Assembly (NCBI GenBank): GCA_900163555.1
Contig: FUHX01000012.1
Location: 1 to 64,000, forward strand
Direction of reading: 5' to 3'
Origin: Actinomycetales bacterium JB111
Lineage (GTDB): Bacteria; Actinomycetota; Actinomycetes; Actinomycetales; Actinomycetaceae
DNA length: 64,000 bases
In this document: positions 28,067 to 35,258 of the stretch, piece by piece
Numbering within the stretch: the first letter of the stretch is position 1
Layout of the letters: every line of letters starts with the position of its first letter
Position numbers and translations under genes: made by a program
Notes under the pieces: generated by a model
Told to the model about the DNA's origin: nothing
The model's input: only the letters and a program-made list of their open reading frames with translations
Database searches by the model: none

Positions 28067-28399
28067 ATGATGTCCATGCCACAGATTCCTGAGCCGGTCG
28101 CGTCATTCCTGGAGCGGGTGAACGCCCATGACGAGGAGGCCTTCCTCGACGCCTTCACTCCCGCCGGAGCTGTTGACGATTGGGGGCGCACGTTCACCGG
28201 CCGGGAACAGATCGCGACGTGGAGCGGCCGTGAGTTCATCGGCTCCCGCGGCAACTTGACCGTCGAAGAGGTTGAAGCGACGGGCAACACGGTCACCGTC
28301 ATCGGTGACTGGCGTTCCAACCATGCCAACGGCCGTTCGACGTTCGTCTTCGAGATCGATGGCGACAAGCTCGCCAAGATGACTATCCGCGAAGGCTGA
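28067..28399 (+). CDS. SnoaL-like / nuclear transport factor 2 fold protein
   Basis: This 110-residue protein (PVASFLERVNAHDEEAFLDA, AVDDWGRTFTGREQIATWSG, KLAKMTIREG) has the size and layout of the SnoaL-like NTF2 fold, often small binding proteins or isomerase-like enzymes beside oxidoreductases. It follows the SDR gene by 41 bp and is probably in its operon. GGGAG precedes the ATG at 28067; a second ATG follows immediately. Confidence 0.8.
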   Translation: MMSMPQIPEPVASFLERVNAHDEEAFLDAFTPAGAVDDWGRTFTGREQIATWSGREFIGSRGNLTVEEVEATGNTVTVIGDWRSNHANGRSTFVFEIDGDKLAKMTIREG

Positions 28400-28481
28400 A
28401 GACTGCGACGGACGGATGCCGACCAGATCGACGCCCGTCCGTCGCGGTTTCCGTGCCGATCGACAGTGTGAGGACCACCGC

Positions 28482-29639
28482 ATGACCATCGTTCCGCTCG
28501 CGCGACCCGGGCACCGTCGAACCGAGGTCGGGCCTGTCGAGCTGTTCTTCGACCTCGTCTATGTCTTCGCCATCATTCAGCTCTCGCATCTGCTCATCGA
28601 CCACCTGTCATGGACAGGGGTCGCGCAGACCGTGGTGATCTTCGCAGCCGTGTGGTGGGGATGGAACTACACCGCCTGGGCGATGAACTGGCTCGATCCG
28701 TCCCGCATGGCCGTGCAACTGCTCTCCGGGGTTCTCATGCTCGCCGCACTCGGCATGGCCATCGCCATCCCCAGCGCGTTCGGCGACGGTGCATGGCTGT
28801 TCGTCGGCTGCTACCTGTTCATGGGGATTCTGCGGCCGGTGTTCATGATCATCGCCCATCGCGGACAGCAGCTCGCGTCGAACTATCGAATGTTGATGCT
28901 GTGGACCCTGCTCGCAGGCGTCTTCTGGGTCACCGGAGCCACGCTTCCCGCCGAATGGCGGCTGCTGGTCTGGTTGGTCGCCGTCCTCATCGACTACGCA
29001 GCGCCTTTCGCCGACTATCGGGTCCCGGGGATCGGTGCCGCGCCCATGAAGACGTGGGACGCCGACGCAGAGCACCTCGCCGAACGCAACCGTCTCGTGT
29101 TCATCATCGCCCTCGGCGAGTCCGTGCTGATGATGGGCGGCGCAGTCGTCACCCAGGGACAAGTCACGATCGCTCTAGCGGTGAGCGTGCTGGTGGGCTT
29201 CGCATCCCTGTTCGTCCTGTGGTGGAACTACTTCGCGCTCGCCCGGCCGGAGACCGGGCGAGGCGACTCCTCCACAAGTGCACTGCGGTCTGCCTACGCC
29301 TACGCGCACGCGCTCATGGTGCTGGGCGCGATCCTCGTCGCAGTGTCCATCGAGTTGCGTCTCTCGCACGAGCACCTGACCCCCGCGATCGTCCTCGTCA
29401 CGATCGCAGGACCAATCATCTACCTCATCGGCAACGTCCTGTTCCTGCGCTCCCGGTTCGGGCAGCTGGCACGATCTCGTTTCATCGCCATGGGCGTGAT
29501 CGCCCTCATCGGCACGATCGCAGTGCTTCTCCAAGATCAACTTCCGGTGATCCTGCTCAGCATTTCGGTGCTCGGCGTGACCGCGACGCTGGCAGCGCGC
29601 ACGGCCCACATCAGGCAGATCAGCAGGCCAGCCACCTGA
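28482..29639 (+). CDS. Low temperature requirement protein A (LtrA) family
   Basis: The 385-residue polytopic protein begins TEVGPVELFFDLVYVFAIIQ, the LtrA signature. About ten hydrophobic helices follow, with WGWNYTAWAMNWLDP, HRGQQLASNYRMLMLWTLLA, EHLAERNRLVFIIALGES and FASLFVLWWNYFALARP. Named from a Listeria cold-growth gene, its molecular role is unknown. It is the last gene of the TetR/SDR module and ends 27 bp before ychF-end copy 4. Confidence 0.9.
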   Translation: MTIVPLARPGHRRTEVGPVELFFDLVYVFAIIQLSHLLIDHLSWTGVAQTVVIFAAVWWGWNYTAWAMNWLDPSRMAVQLLSGVLMLAALGMAIAIPSAFGDGAWLFVGCYLFMGILRPVFMIIAHRGQQLASNYRMLMLWTLLAGVFWVTGATLPAEWRLLVWLVAVLIDYAAPFADYRVPGIGAAPMKTWDADAEHLAERNRLVFIIALGESVLMMGGAVVTQGQVTIALAVSVLVGFASLFVLWWNYFALARPETGRGDSSTSALRSAYAYAHALMVLGAILVAVSIELRLSHEHLTPAIVLVTIAGPIIYLIGNVLFLRSRFGQLARSRFIAMGVIALIGTIAVLLQDQLPVILLSISVLGVTATLAARTAHIRQISRPAT

Positions 29640-29665
29640 TCCGGTGGAATCCACGATGATTCTTA

Positions 29666-29702
29666 GTGCCGGAACTCGGTGGAGTTCCGCTTCAACGTGT
29701 AG
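29666..29702 (+). repeat. ychF-end repeat, copy 4 (best match to a ychF terminus)
   Basis: 37 nt from GTGCCGGAA to TAG; in register it encodes VEFRFNV-stop with GC-rich codons (GAG TTC CGC TTC AAC GTG TAG). It could be the displaced original end of ychF. Confidence 0.8.
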
Positions 29703-29743
29703 TCACGTCAAGTGAGACCTGGCAGGGCGCTCGACGCGGCGAG

Positions 29744-29759
29744 TGATATCGCGATATCA
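29744..29759. promoter_or_regulatory. Palindromic operator of the toxin-antitoxin pair
   Basis: TGATATCGCGATATCA is a perfect 16-bp palindrome 20 bp before the antitoxin ATG and overlaps the -10 region. It suits a ribbon-helix-helix antitoxin that represses its own operon. Confidence 0.8.
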
Positions 29760-29779
29760 TCTCACTGGAGGTGGTCGCG

Positions 29780-30004
29780 ATGACGAACGTGCTGATTCGC
29801 GGGCTGAGTGAGGCTGCTGTCGAGCGCATCGATGCTGAGGCCGCGATGCTCGGGCTCTCGCGCAACGAGTTTCTGCGTCGGCGGCTGGAGCAGGAAGCAT
29901 CGACTCCGGTGGCAGTGACGGTCACCGCTGACGACTGGAATCGCTCGGCGGCGGCCTTCGGAGACCTCGCCGATCCGGTCGTGATGGATGCCGCGTGGCG
30001 GTGA
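29780..30004 (+). CDS. Ribbon-helix-helix antitoxin (VapB/FitA-like)
   Basis: This 74-residue protein starts [20 protein letters not shown] and continues [16 protein letters not shown], an RHH/CopG-type DNA-binding fold, then an acidic C-terminus that would bind the toxin. GGAGG lies eight bases before ATG 29780. Its stop overlaps the toxin start by 10 bp, and the palindrome at 29744-29759 is its probable operator. Confidence 0.88.
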   Translation: MTNVLIRGLSEAAVERIDAEAAMLGLSRNEFLRRRLEQEASTPVAVTVTADDWNRSAAAFGDLADPVVMDAAWR

Positions 30005-30414
30005 CGAGCTGGTTGGTCGACAAGTCGGCCTACGTGCGAATGCAGGCGGGGCAAGCGGCAAACATTGCCGAGTGGAACTCGCGCATCGAGCGTGGGCTGA
30101 TGCATCTCTCGACAGTGACACGGCTCGAGCTCGGCTTTTCCGCCCGCTCGGGCGACGTAGGTCGTGAGGCATTCGGGCTCCCGCCGCTGTCGCTCATGCC
30201 GATCGAGCACCTCACGCCCGCGATGGAGGACCGTGCCTTCGAGGTGCAGATGCTTCTTGCGGACCGCGGCCACCACCGAGCGCCGTCCATCCCGGATCTG
30301 CTGATCGCCGCGACCGCGGAGAAGGTCGGGCTCACGGTCCTCGCCGTCGACAAGGACTTCGATCTCATCGCCGAGATCACCGGCCAGCCCGTGGAGATGC
30401 TCGAGTTGGTCTGA
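29995..30414 (+). CDS. PIN-domain ribonuclease toxin (VapC-like)
   Basis: The 139-residue PIN protein has acidic catalytic residues in [36 protein letters not shown] and [16 protein letters not shown]. VapC toxins are Mg-dependent RNases cutting tRNA or rRNA. It starts at GTG 29995 inside the antitoxin gene, giving tight coupling. The pair forms a complete module between ychF-end copies 4 and 5 and may stabilise the array. Confidence 0.9.
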   Translation: MAVTSWLVDKSAYVRMQAGQAANIAEWNSRIERGLMHLSTVTRLELGFSARSGDVGREAFGLPPLSLMPIEHLTPAMEDRAFEVQMLLADRGHHRAPSIPDLLIAATAEKVGLTVLAVDKDFDLIAEITGQPVEMLELV

Positions 30415-30451
30415 CTCATCGAGGACCTGCGCCAGGAAGTGATGGCTATAC

Positions 30452-30488
30452 GTGCCGGAATGCGGTGGAGCTACGGTCCAACGCATGA
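30452..30488 (+). repeat. ychF-end repeat, copy 5
   Basis: 37 nt beginning GTGCCGGAATGCGGTGGAG and ending TGA; 30 of 37 positions match copy 2. The start codon of the next (decayed) acetyltransferase gene overlaps its end. Confidence 0.7.
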
Positions 30489-31005
30489 ATCGGGAAGACG
30501 TGGCACCTCGGGACGAGCGGTCCGACCTGTCCGTTCGCCGGTCGTTCGGACCCGGGGAGTACCCGCGGCTCGTGCAGGTCTGGCGTAGTGCCGTGGATGC
30601 CACGCACACTTCCTCGCCGAGGAGCACCGTGACGAGATCGAGTCGTGGCTGGCGTCGGACTACCGGCCGCAGGTCGATCTGTACGTTGTCGAGTTCGGTG
30701 GTCTGGCCGTCGGGTTCGCGGGAGTTTCGGGGGAGAGTCTCGAGATGCTTTTCGTCAACGCCCTTCGGCGTGGCCAAGGGATCGGTACTGCCCTGCTGTC
30801 GTTCGTCGTCGCCGAGCGCGGCGTGAGGACCGTGGACGTCAACGAGCAGAACGAGGACGCGGTCGAGTTCAACCGCCGTCGTGGTTTCGCCCCTGTCGGC
30901 AGGAGTGAATTGGACGATCAGGGGCGCCCTTACCCACTCCTTCACATGGCGATCCGTGGTGAGGATGCAGATGCCGAAGAGGTCGAGTTCCACTCCAACG
31001 ACTAG
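30485..31005 (+). pseudogene. GNAT acetyltransferase with a one-base deletion
   Basis: The first part reads MNREDVAPRDERSDLSVRRS and RLVQVWRSAVDATH. At about 30607 one base is missing and the protein continues in another frame as FLAEEHRDEIESWLASDYRP, LYVVEFGGLAVGFAG, the acetyl-CoA loop NALRRGQGIGTALLSFVV and NEQNEDAVEFNRRRGFAPVG. The sequence expected there (THxFLAEE) needs three bases where two are present. The carboxy end EEVEFHSND-stop coincides with ychF-end copy 6, so the module's own gene reads through the site as ychF does. Confidence 0.75.
30973..31005 (+). repeat. ychF-end repeat, copy 6
   Basis: 33 nt encoding AEEVEFHSND-stop in the acetyltransferase frame; the ychF register (VEF-F/S-N-x-stop) is kept. 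Identity to copy 2 is moderate. Confidence 0.5.
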
Positions 31006-31235
31006 CGCGCCATGCAATCCCACCATGGCTGCGACGCCCGTCGGGCGGATAGTGTCACGGACACAGGGGAGGGCCACGACCGTTGCCGGCAGGCCCGCCC
31101 CCACGCCGCGTGGTGCGTCCCGTGGCGTCGACGATGACCATCACCGAAGTGCACGGGGAGCGGCACATGGCTGAGGCGACCGAAATCCCATCCTTCCGGC
31201 CCAGCAGCGAGTGGTAAGAGGACTGGCCCTTCGAC

Positions 31236-31577
31236 GTGGACACCTCCGTCCAGGTCGAGGCGCGCGTCACCGGTGCCGCGGCGGAGCGCGCGGTGGAGGC
31301 GTTCCTGGAGCCTCTCACCCACGACCCGGCCGCCGACGGCGCGGGCGGGGTCCGCGTCCACCACTGGGGCGGGTTCACAGTCGAGTCCGCGCCCGCGGCC
31401 GACGGGGACGGGTGGCGACTCGTCCTGGCCTCGGCGGGGGAGGACGGCTTCGACTCCGTGGAGGGCGCGGCGGATTCCCTCGTCGACGCGCTCCGGGCGA
31501 CGCCCGGCGAGGTTCGGCTGTCCTGGCGGGCGCTGCCGGCGACCCGTGTGACGGACGCGGACCCGGACGCCCTCTGA
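31236..31577 (+). CDS. Hypothetical protein (113 aa)
   Basis: A small acidic protein (MDTSVQVEARVTGAAAERAV, HHWGGFTVESAPAAD, GEVRLSWRALPATRVTDADP) read from GTG 31236. Third-position GC and the even residue mix suggest coding, but no family is recognised and the ribosome binding site is weak. The 230 bp upstream (31006-31235) show only a short frame of 27 codons and no gene. Confidence 0.45.
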   Translation: MDTSVQVEARVTGAAAERAVEAFLEPLTHDPAADGAGGVRVHHWGGFTVESAPAADGDGWRLVLASAGEDGFDSVEGAADSLVDALRATPGEVRLSWRALPATRVTDADPDAL

Positions 31578-31647
31578 CCACGAGCGGGCGTCCCGGACAG
31601 CGCCGGTTCGACCCGGACTGAGCCCGTTCGATGAGAGAGTCAGTGCG

Positions 31648-32454
31648 ATGACTGCACAGACGCACCTACTCAAACGTCAGGACGTTTCGCTCGCCGTCAC
31701 CGACGTCGGTGCGGGTGGCCCGACGGTGATCCTTCTGCACGGTCTTGCAGGGAGCTCACGCGAGCTGCTCCCGACGGCCCGGGCGTTGCAGGAGCATCGT
31801 GTGCTCCTCGTCGATCAGCGAGGACACGGGCTCAGCACGCGGCGTCCGTCCGACCTGTCGCGCTCAGCGTTCGTCGAGGACATCGTCGAGGTCATGAATG
31901 TGCTCGCACCGGGGGAGCGGTGCGTGCTCGTCGGGCAGTCGGCAGGTGCGCATACGGCGTTCCTCGCCGCAGCGGCGTACCCCGAGCGGGTGAGAGGTCT
32001 CGTTCTTCTCGAGGGGCACGCCGCCGGGAGCAGCGAACCGGAAGATGCTGCCGGTCTCGGACGATGGTTCGCGTCCTGGCCGACCCCGTTCGTTGACGAA
32101 GCCGCAGCGCATGAGTTCCTCGGCGACGAGGCCATCGTCGACGCCTGGATCGCGGACCTCGAGCACGTCGACGGCGGACTCGCCCCGCGTTTCGATGCCG
32201 ACGTCATGCAGCGCACGATCGAAGCGGTGCACGAGCCGCGCTGGGAGGATTGGGAACAGCTCCAGGTCCCCACGCTCGCGGTCTTCGCTGCGAACGGCAT
32301 GTTCACCCGGGACGAGCAGGACGAACTGATTCGCCGCAGACCCACGACCGAGCGGGTGAACCTGCACGGCGGCAGTCACGACGCCCACCTCGACGCCTTC
32401 GACGAGTGGATCGACGTTCTGACCACCTGGCTCGCACGGCAGGCCGCCACGTGA
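31648..32454 (+). CDS. Alpha/beta hydrolase
   Basis: The 268-residue enzyme has the oxyanion loop VILLHGLAGSSRELL, the DQRGHGLS strand, nucleophile elbow VLVGQSAGAHTAFLAA (Ser) and a C-terminal catalytic His in HGGSHDAHLDAFDEW. A short cap lies between about residues 130 and 200. Substrate unknown. Its stop lies inside ychF-end copy 7, the right border of the array. Confidence 0.9.
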   Translation: MTAQTHLLKRQDVSLAVTDVGAGGPTVILLHGLAGSSRELLPTARALQEHRVLLVDQRGHGLSTRRPSDLSRSAFVEDIVEVMNVLAPGERCVLVGQSAGAHTAFLAAAAYPERVRGLVLLEGHAAGSSEPEDAAGLGRWFASWPTPFVDEAAAHEFLGDEAIVDAWIADLEHVDGGLAPRFDADVMQRTIEAVHEPRWEDWEQLQVPTLAVFAANGMFTRDEQDELIRRRPTTERVNLHGGSHDAHLDAFDEWIDVLTTWLARQAAT

Positions 32455-32477
32455 CCGAGTTCCGCTCGAGTGTCTAG
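32451..32477 (+). repeat. ychF-end repeat, copy 7 (right border, weak)
   Basis: 27 nt GTG-ACC-GAG-TTC-CGC-TCG-AGT-GTC-TAG, which keeps GAGTTCCGCT and the stop position. Its TAG overlaps by two bases the stop codon of the convergent gene at 32474. Confidence 0.5.
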
Positions 32478-32818
32478 CGCTGGTGGCCGAGCTGCTCGTC
32501 GCGAGCGGTCAGGTAGGCGCCCCCGAGCCGAAGCCTGCACCACCGGTCGATGATCGCCAGCCGGTCCAGGACCTCGTCACGGGTCCGGGCGAGTGTGAGC
32601 CGTTCGCCGAGCAGCGTGCCCTGCCATACGTCGGCGCCGATGTGGACGGCGAAGCCCCAGTTCCCGCCCGCGCCGTAGTCGTCAGCCTGCGCGCGCACGA
32701 CGAACGCGTCGTAGAGGGTGAACTGGAACCCGTCGTCGCCGAGAAGCAGGCCGCCGACGCCGAACCGTTCGCGGACGATGCCGACCACCTTGCGGCGAGT
32801 GATCTGGTCGTCGGTCAT
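32474..32818 (-). CDS. Hypothetical protein (114 aa)
   Basis: This small soluble protein (VVGIVRERFGVGGLLLGDDG, FVVRAQADDYGAGGNWGFAV, LDRLAIIDRWCRLRLGGAYL) belongs to no family I recognise. It lies five bases after the KOW-like gene on the same strand and is probably cotranscribed. An immunity-type protein is conceivable only from size and context. Confidence 0.6.
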   Translation of the reverse strand: MTDDQITRRKVVGIVRERFGVGGLLLGDDGFQFTLYDAFVVRAQADDYGAGGNWGFAVHIGADVWQGTLLGERLTLARTRDEVLDRLAIIDRWCRLRLGGAYLTARDEQLGHQR

Positions 32819-33351
32819 GAGGTCACGTCCACGCGACGATCTCGTCCTCGGGGTAGTACATCTGCTGCGTGCCGGCGAACCTGACGAGGTACTTCTGCTC
32901 CTTCTCGTCCAGGTAGACGACGGTCCCGTACTGCCCTTTCATGGGGCCGTCGGTCGTCGTCACGCCGTCGCCGATGGAGAACGTGTTCATGGTGCCCTCT
33001 GCTCCTTCGCCCAGTTCTGTGGCAGTGGGGCACGCTGATATGCGCGCCCGGGGCCCGATACCGTCCATCCTTGGTGAAGCCCGCCTGACCAGCGTATGCG
33101 TGGTGACCATCGAGCAGAGCGCGAATGGCGCGGCCGCGCCTGGGCTTGAACACGATGATGTGCCGGAGCGTGCCTGTCTCGTCGTCGAACGTGAACTCCG
33201 ACGGTCCCCGTCGCTCGCGCGTGAACCTCAGGATGCGGTCGTGCCGGACCCCGTCGGCGGGGCCTGCGGCGGCGGCCACCTGGTCGTGTGTCATGCCGTA
33301 CCGGACGTCGTCGATGCCCTCATTCGGGGTCACCAGGTGGGTACTGGCCAC
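32815..33351 (-). CDS. Hypothetical protein with uncertain 3' end
   Basis: The N-terminal 90 residues look coding (STHLVTPNEGIDDVRYGMTH, FTRERRGPSEFTFDDETGTL, HIIVFKPRRGRAIRALLDG). The rest of this frame is Arg/His-rich and entirely overlaps the 55-residue gene in another frame. A third frame ends in a TGA overlapping that gene's ATG, so a frameshift near 33020-33090 or a shorter real gene is likely. No family recognised. Confidence 0.35.
   Translation of the reverse strand: MASTHLVTPNEGIDDVRYGMTHDQVAAAAGPADGVRHDRILRFTRERRGPSEFTFDDETGTLRHIIVFKPRRGRAIRALLDGHHAYAGQAGFTKDGRYRAPGAHISVPHCHRTGRRSRGHHEHVLHRRRRDDDRRPHERAVRDRRLPGREGAEVPRQVRRHAADVLPRGRDRRVDVTS
32823..32990 (-). CDS. Small SH3/KOW-like protein (55 aa)
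   Basis: The sequence NTFSIGDGVTTTDGPMKGQY followed by GTVVYLDEKEQKYLVRFAG and YYPEDEIVAW resembles a KOW or SH3-like beta barrel, such as those binding RNA or ribosomes. GAGGG precedes ATG 32990. It lies inside a longer frame (32815-33351) of the same strand, which makes one of the two gene models wrong at that end. Confidence 0.65.
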   Translation of the reverse strand: MNTFSIGDGVTTTDGPMKGQYGTVVYLDEKEQKYLVRFAGTQQMYYPEDEIVAWT

Positions 33352-33574
33352 GTCCGAACCCCTCTTTTGGTCGCTGGTGGAAGGGGCACGCTACCGACCG
33401 AGGCGACCCGAGCGGCCGTCCACCGGGTGGCGGTGCGGTGAACATCTGGCGGCCGACGACGTCCGGTCATTCCGGGAGCGTGCGTGACCACCGTCCACCC
33501 GACCGCCCTCGTGCTGCGAGGATGTGGGGCATGGGACGGGACTCGGTCGCGCACGGCGGCTGCAGGGGGAAATC

Positions 33575-33853
33575 ATGACTGCCGTCGAGCTCAACGGCCG
33601 ACTGATGTGCAGGGACCGCGACGAGGCCGCCATCGTCCTCCGCCACCTGCCGACGCACATCCGCCTCTCCCGCGCGGAGGCCGGGTGCCTCCGTTTCGAC
33701 GTCGAACCGACGGACGATCCGCTCGTCTGGACCGTGTCCGAGCGATTCGTCGATCGCGAGGCCTTCGACGCGCACCAGGCGCGGGTGCGCGCCAGTGACT
33801 GGGGACAGGCGACGTCGGCGATCGCCCGGGAGTACGCCGTCACCACGGACTGA
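33575..33853 (+). CDS. Antibiotic biosynthesis monooxygenase (ABM) domain protein
   Basis: The 92-residue protein (VELNGRLMCRDRDEAAIVLR, HIRLSRAEAGCLRFDVEPTD, WTVSERFVDREAFDAHQARV) has the dimeric ferredoxin-like ABM fold of quinol monooxygenase/YgiN-type proteins. The EAGC..F and F.D..AF..H features match the family. It stands alone; the 220 bp upstream form a divergent promoter region. Confidence 0.85.
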   Translation: MTAVELNGRLMCRDRDEAAIVLRHLPTHIRLSRAEAGCLRFDVEPTDDPLVWTVSERFVDREAFDAHQARVRASDWGQATSAIAREYAVTTD

Positions 33854-33975
33854 GGTGGCTTGACCCGTCGGGTCACTGACCATCATGGTCCGCAGCCGGC
33901 GCGTTCCCGGGAACAAACCTCGGTGAACTGCTGTTGATCCCCGTCTGGCCCGACCGGCGAGACGACGGAGACGGT

Positions 33976-34686
33976 ATGAGCGACGCGAGCACGGCGACCG
34001 ACGAACAGACGACCAACCTGACGGCGGGAGCCCCGGTGCCCGGGCTGCCCCCGCTGACGGAGCAGGCCGAACGCCTGATAGCGACCGGCGCCCTGCACGG
34101 TGAGAGGCGCTCCCTCACCGCAGACGAGCTACGGGATGCCGCGGCCGACCTGGACCGCCGAACGTCCGACGGCGCGCTGCTCGTCGTGTCCGAGCAGGCC
34201 TTGCCGCCCCGGACCCTCGTTCCGCACCTGAGGCGCACCGCCGCCGGGCAGGAGCGGGACGGCTTCATCGTGGTCGACATGGAGGACGTCGACGAGTTCG
34301 TACCGACGGCCGAAGCCGAAGTGCCGGACGCTCTCGTCTACGCGATCGAGGATCCCCGGCGCGGAGACGACATGCGGAACTGGTCCCCGGCGGAGGCGCA
34401 GGAGGCGCTGTCCGGGCAGGGGCGGACGCCGTTCACGATCGGCGAGGGCGTGCACTGGGCGTTGCAGGTTCGCGAGGTCGTCGACCGCAACGCCTGCTAC
34501 ATGATGATCGGGTCGCGACGGCGGAAGGCGAAGGGATTCGACTCGCGCACGCCGGCGCTGTGGATCTCGAACGGGACCGGGCGGGACGGCCGCGAACGTC
34601 GGGGGGCATTGAAGCTCGGGTGGTGCTGGTGGAACAACCGGCACACCTGGCTGGGCTTCGCGTCCGGCGCCCGCCGAGTCGGCTGA
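33976..34686 (+). CDS. DUF5701 family protein
   Basis: The 236-residue protein matches DUF5701 by VPGLPPLTEQAERLIATGAL, FIVVDMEDVDEFVPT, SPAEAQEAL, RTPFTIGEGVHWALQVREVV and the strongly conserved C-terminal CYMMIGSRRRK and ALWISNGTGRDGRERRGALK with WCWWNNRHTWLGFASGA. Function unknown. ATG 33976 is preceded by GGAG. A strong terminator follows. Confidence 0.88.
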   Translation: MSDASTATDEQTTNLTAGAPVPGLPPLTEQAERLIATGALHGERRSLTADELRDAAADLDRRTSDGALLVVSEQALPPRTLVPHLRRTAAGQERDGFIVVDMEDVDEFVPTAEAEVPDALVYAIEDPRRGDDMRNWSPAEAQEALSGQGRTPFTIGEGVHWALQVREVVDRNACYMMIGSRRRKAKGFDSRTPALWISNGTGRDGRERRGALKLGWCWWNNRHTWLGFASGARRVG

Positions 34687-34690
34687 GCTC

Positions 34691-34730
34691 GGCAGCGCCC
34701 CGACTCCCGTGTGGGAGCCGGGGCGCTGCC
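34691..34730. terminator. Strong hairpin terminator
   Basis: 18-bp arms (34691-34708 and 34713-34730) with one mismatch and a GTGT loop lie just after the DUF5701 stop and before a convergent VOC gene. Confidence 0.9.
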
Positions 34731-34754
34731 GTCCAGGCGTCACAGGCCCGCGTG

Positions 34755-35129
34755 TCACAGGTAGGGGCGCGTCAGCAGCTCGAGGTAGTGCCCCGAGGGG
34801 TCGAGCAGGTACACGCCGCGCCCTCCGTGCTCATGGTTGATCTCGCCCGCCCGTAGGCGCTGAGGATCCGCCCAGTGCGGGCGCTCGTCCGACGTGATTC
34901 GCGCGTAGGCGCGATCGAAGTGCTCGTCGTCGAGGAGGTAGGCGTAGTGCTGCGGCGGGAACTCGATCGGGGGCGTCGCAAACTGGAGCAGGATGCCGCC
35001 GCCGATCTGGATGTTGACGAACGGCCCCCAGTCCGGGGCGTCGTCCGCCTCGAGCAGGTCGCGGTAGAACGCGGCCATCCCGGCCGCATCGATCGAGGCG
35101 ATGATCGTGTGGTTGAAGTGGGCTGTCAT
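34755..35129 (-). CDS. VOC family protein
   Basis: The 124-residue vicinal-oxygen-chelate protein has the halves HFNHTIIASIDAAGMAAFYR and the C-terminal GGRGVYLLDPSGHYLELLTR with metal ligand positions H and E. AAGGAG precedes ATG 35129. Such proteins act as dioxygenases, glyoxalases or drug binders; the substrate is not evident. Confidence 0.88.
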   Translation of the reverse strand: MTAHFNHTIIASIDAAGMAAFYRDLLEADDAPDWGPFVNIQIGGGILLQFATPPIEFPPQHYAYLLDDEHFDRAYARITSDERPHWADPQRLRAGEINHEHGGRGVYLLDPSGHYLELLTRPYL

Positions 35130-35258
35130 GCATCTCCTTGGTGTCTCGTGGATGAGGGCGGGTTCATCCACGCAAGGAGGCGCACGGATCAGGGAACGAC
35201 CAGGTCGCCGATCCGGGAGCGGCCGACAGCGGCCTGACTGGTCATCATCGCGATCAGG

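Larger units (their letters stand above)
23449..32477 (+). mobile_element. Cassette array at the 3' end of ychF, delimited by repeated ychF ends
   Basis: Seven copies of a sequence resembling the last codons and stop of ychF lie at 23416-23448 (in ychF), 24339-24375, 26397-26429, 29666-29702, 30452-30488, 30973-31005 and 32451-32477. They split the region into six modules of about 0.5-3.3 kb with unrelated accessory genes. Three copies share a 37-nt form. Several genes within are frameshifted or interrupted. I infer serial site-specific insertions into ychF, each leaving a copy of the target. No integrase, integron integrase or attC-like folding is visible; the only recombinase is the ISL3 transposase of a later insertion. 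Confidence 0.65.

Noticed and set aside
31135-31218. 27-codon frame MTITEVHGERHM...SSEW
   Set aside because: Residue pattern is plausible, but it is too short, has no ribosome binding site and matches nothing; perhaps a gene remnant.
31002-31673. Minus-strand frame across the 31236 gene
   Set aside because: Arg/Gly/Val-rich, no motif; the plus-strand frame has a more natural composition.
23416-32477. Class 1 or chromosomal integron
   Set aside because: No integron integrase, and the repeats are short, lack the attC stem-loop organisation and encode a protein terminus in register.
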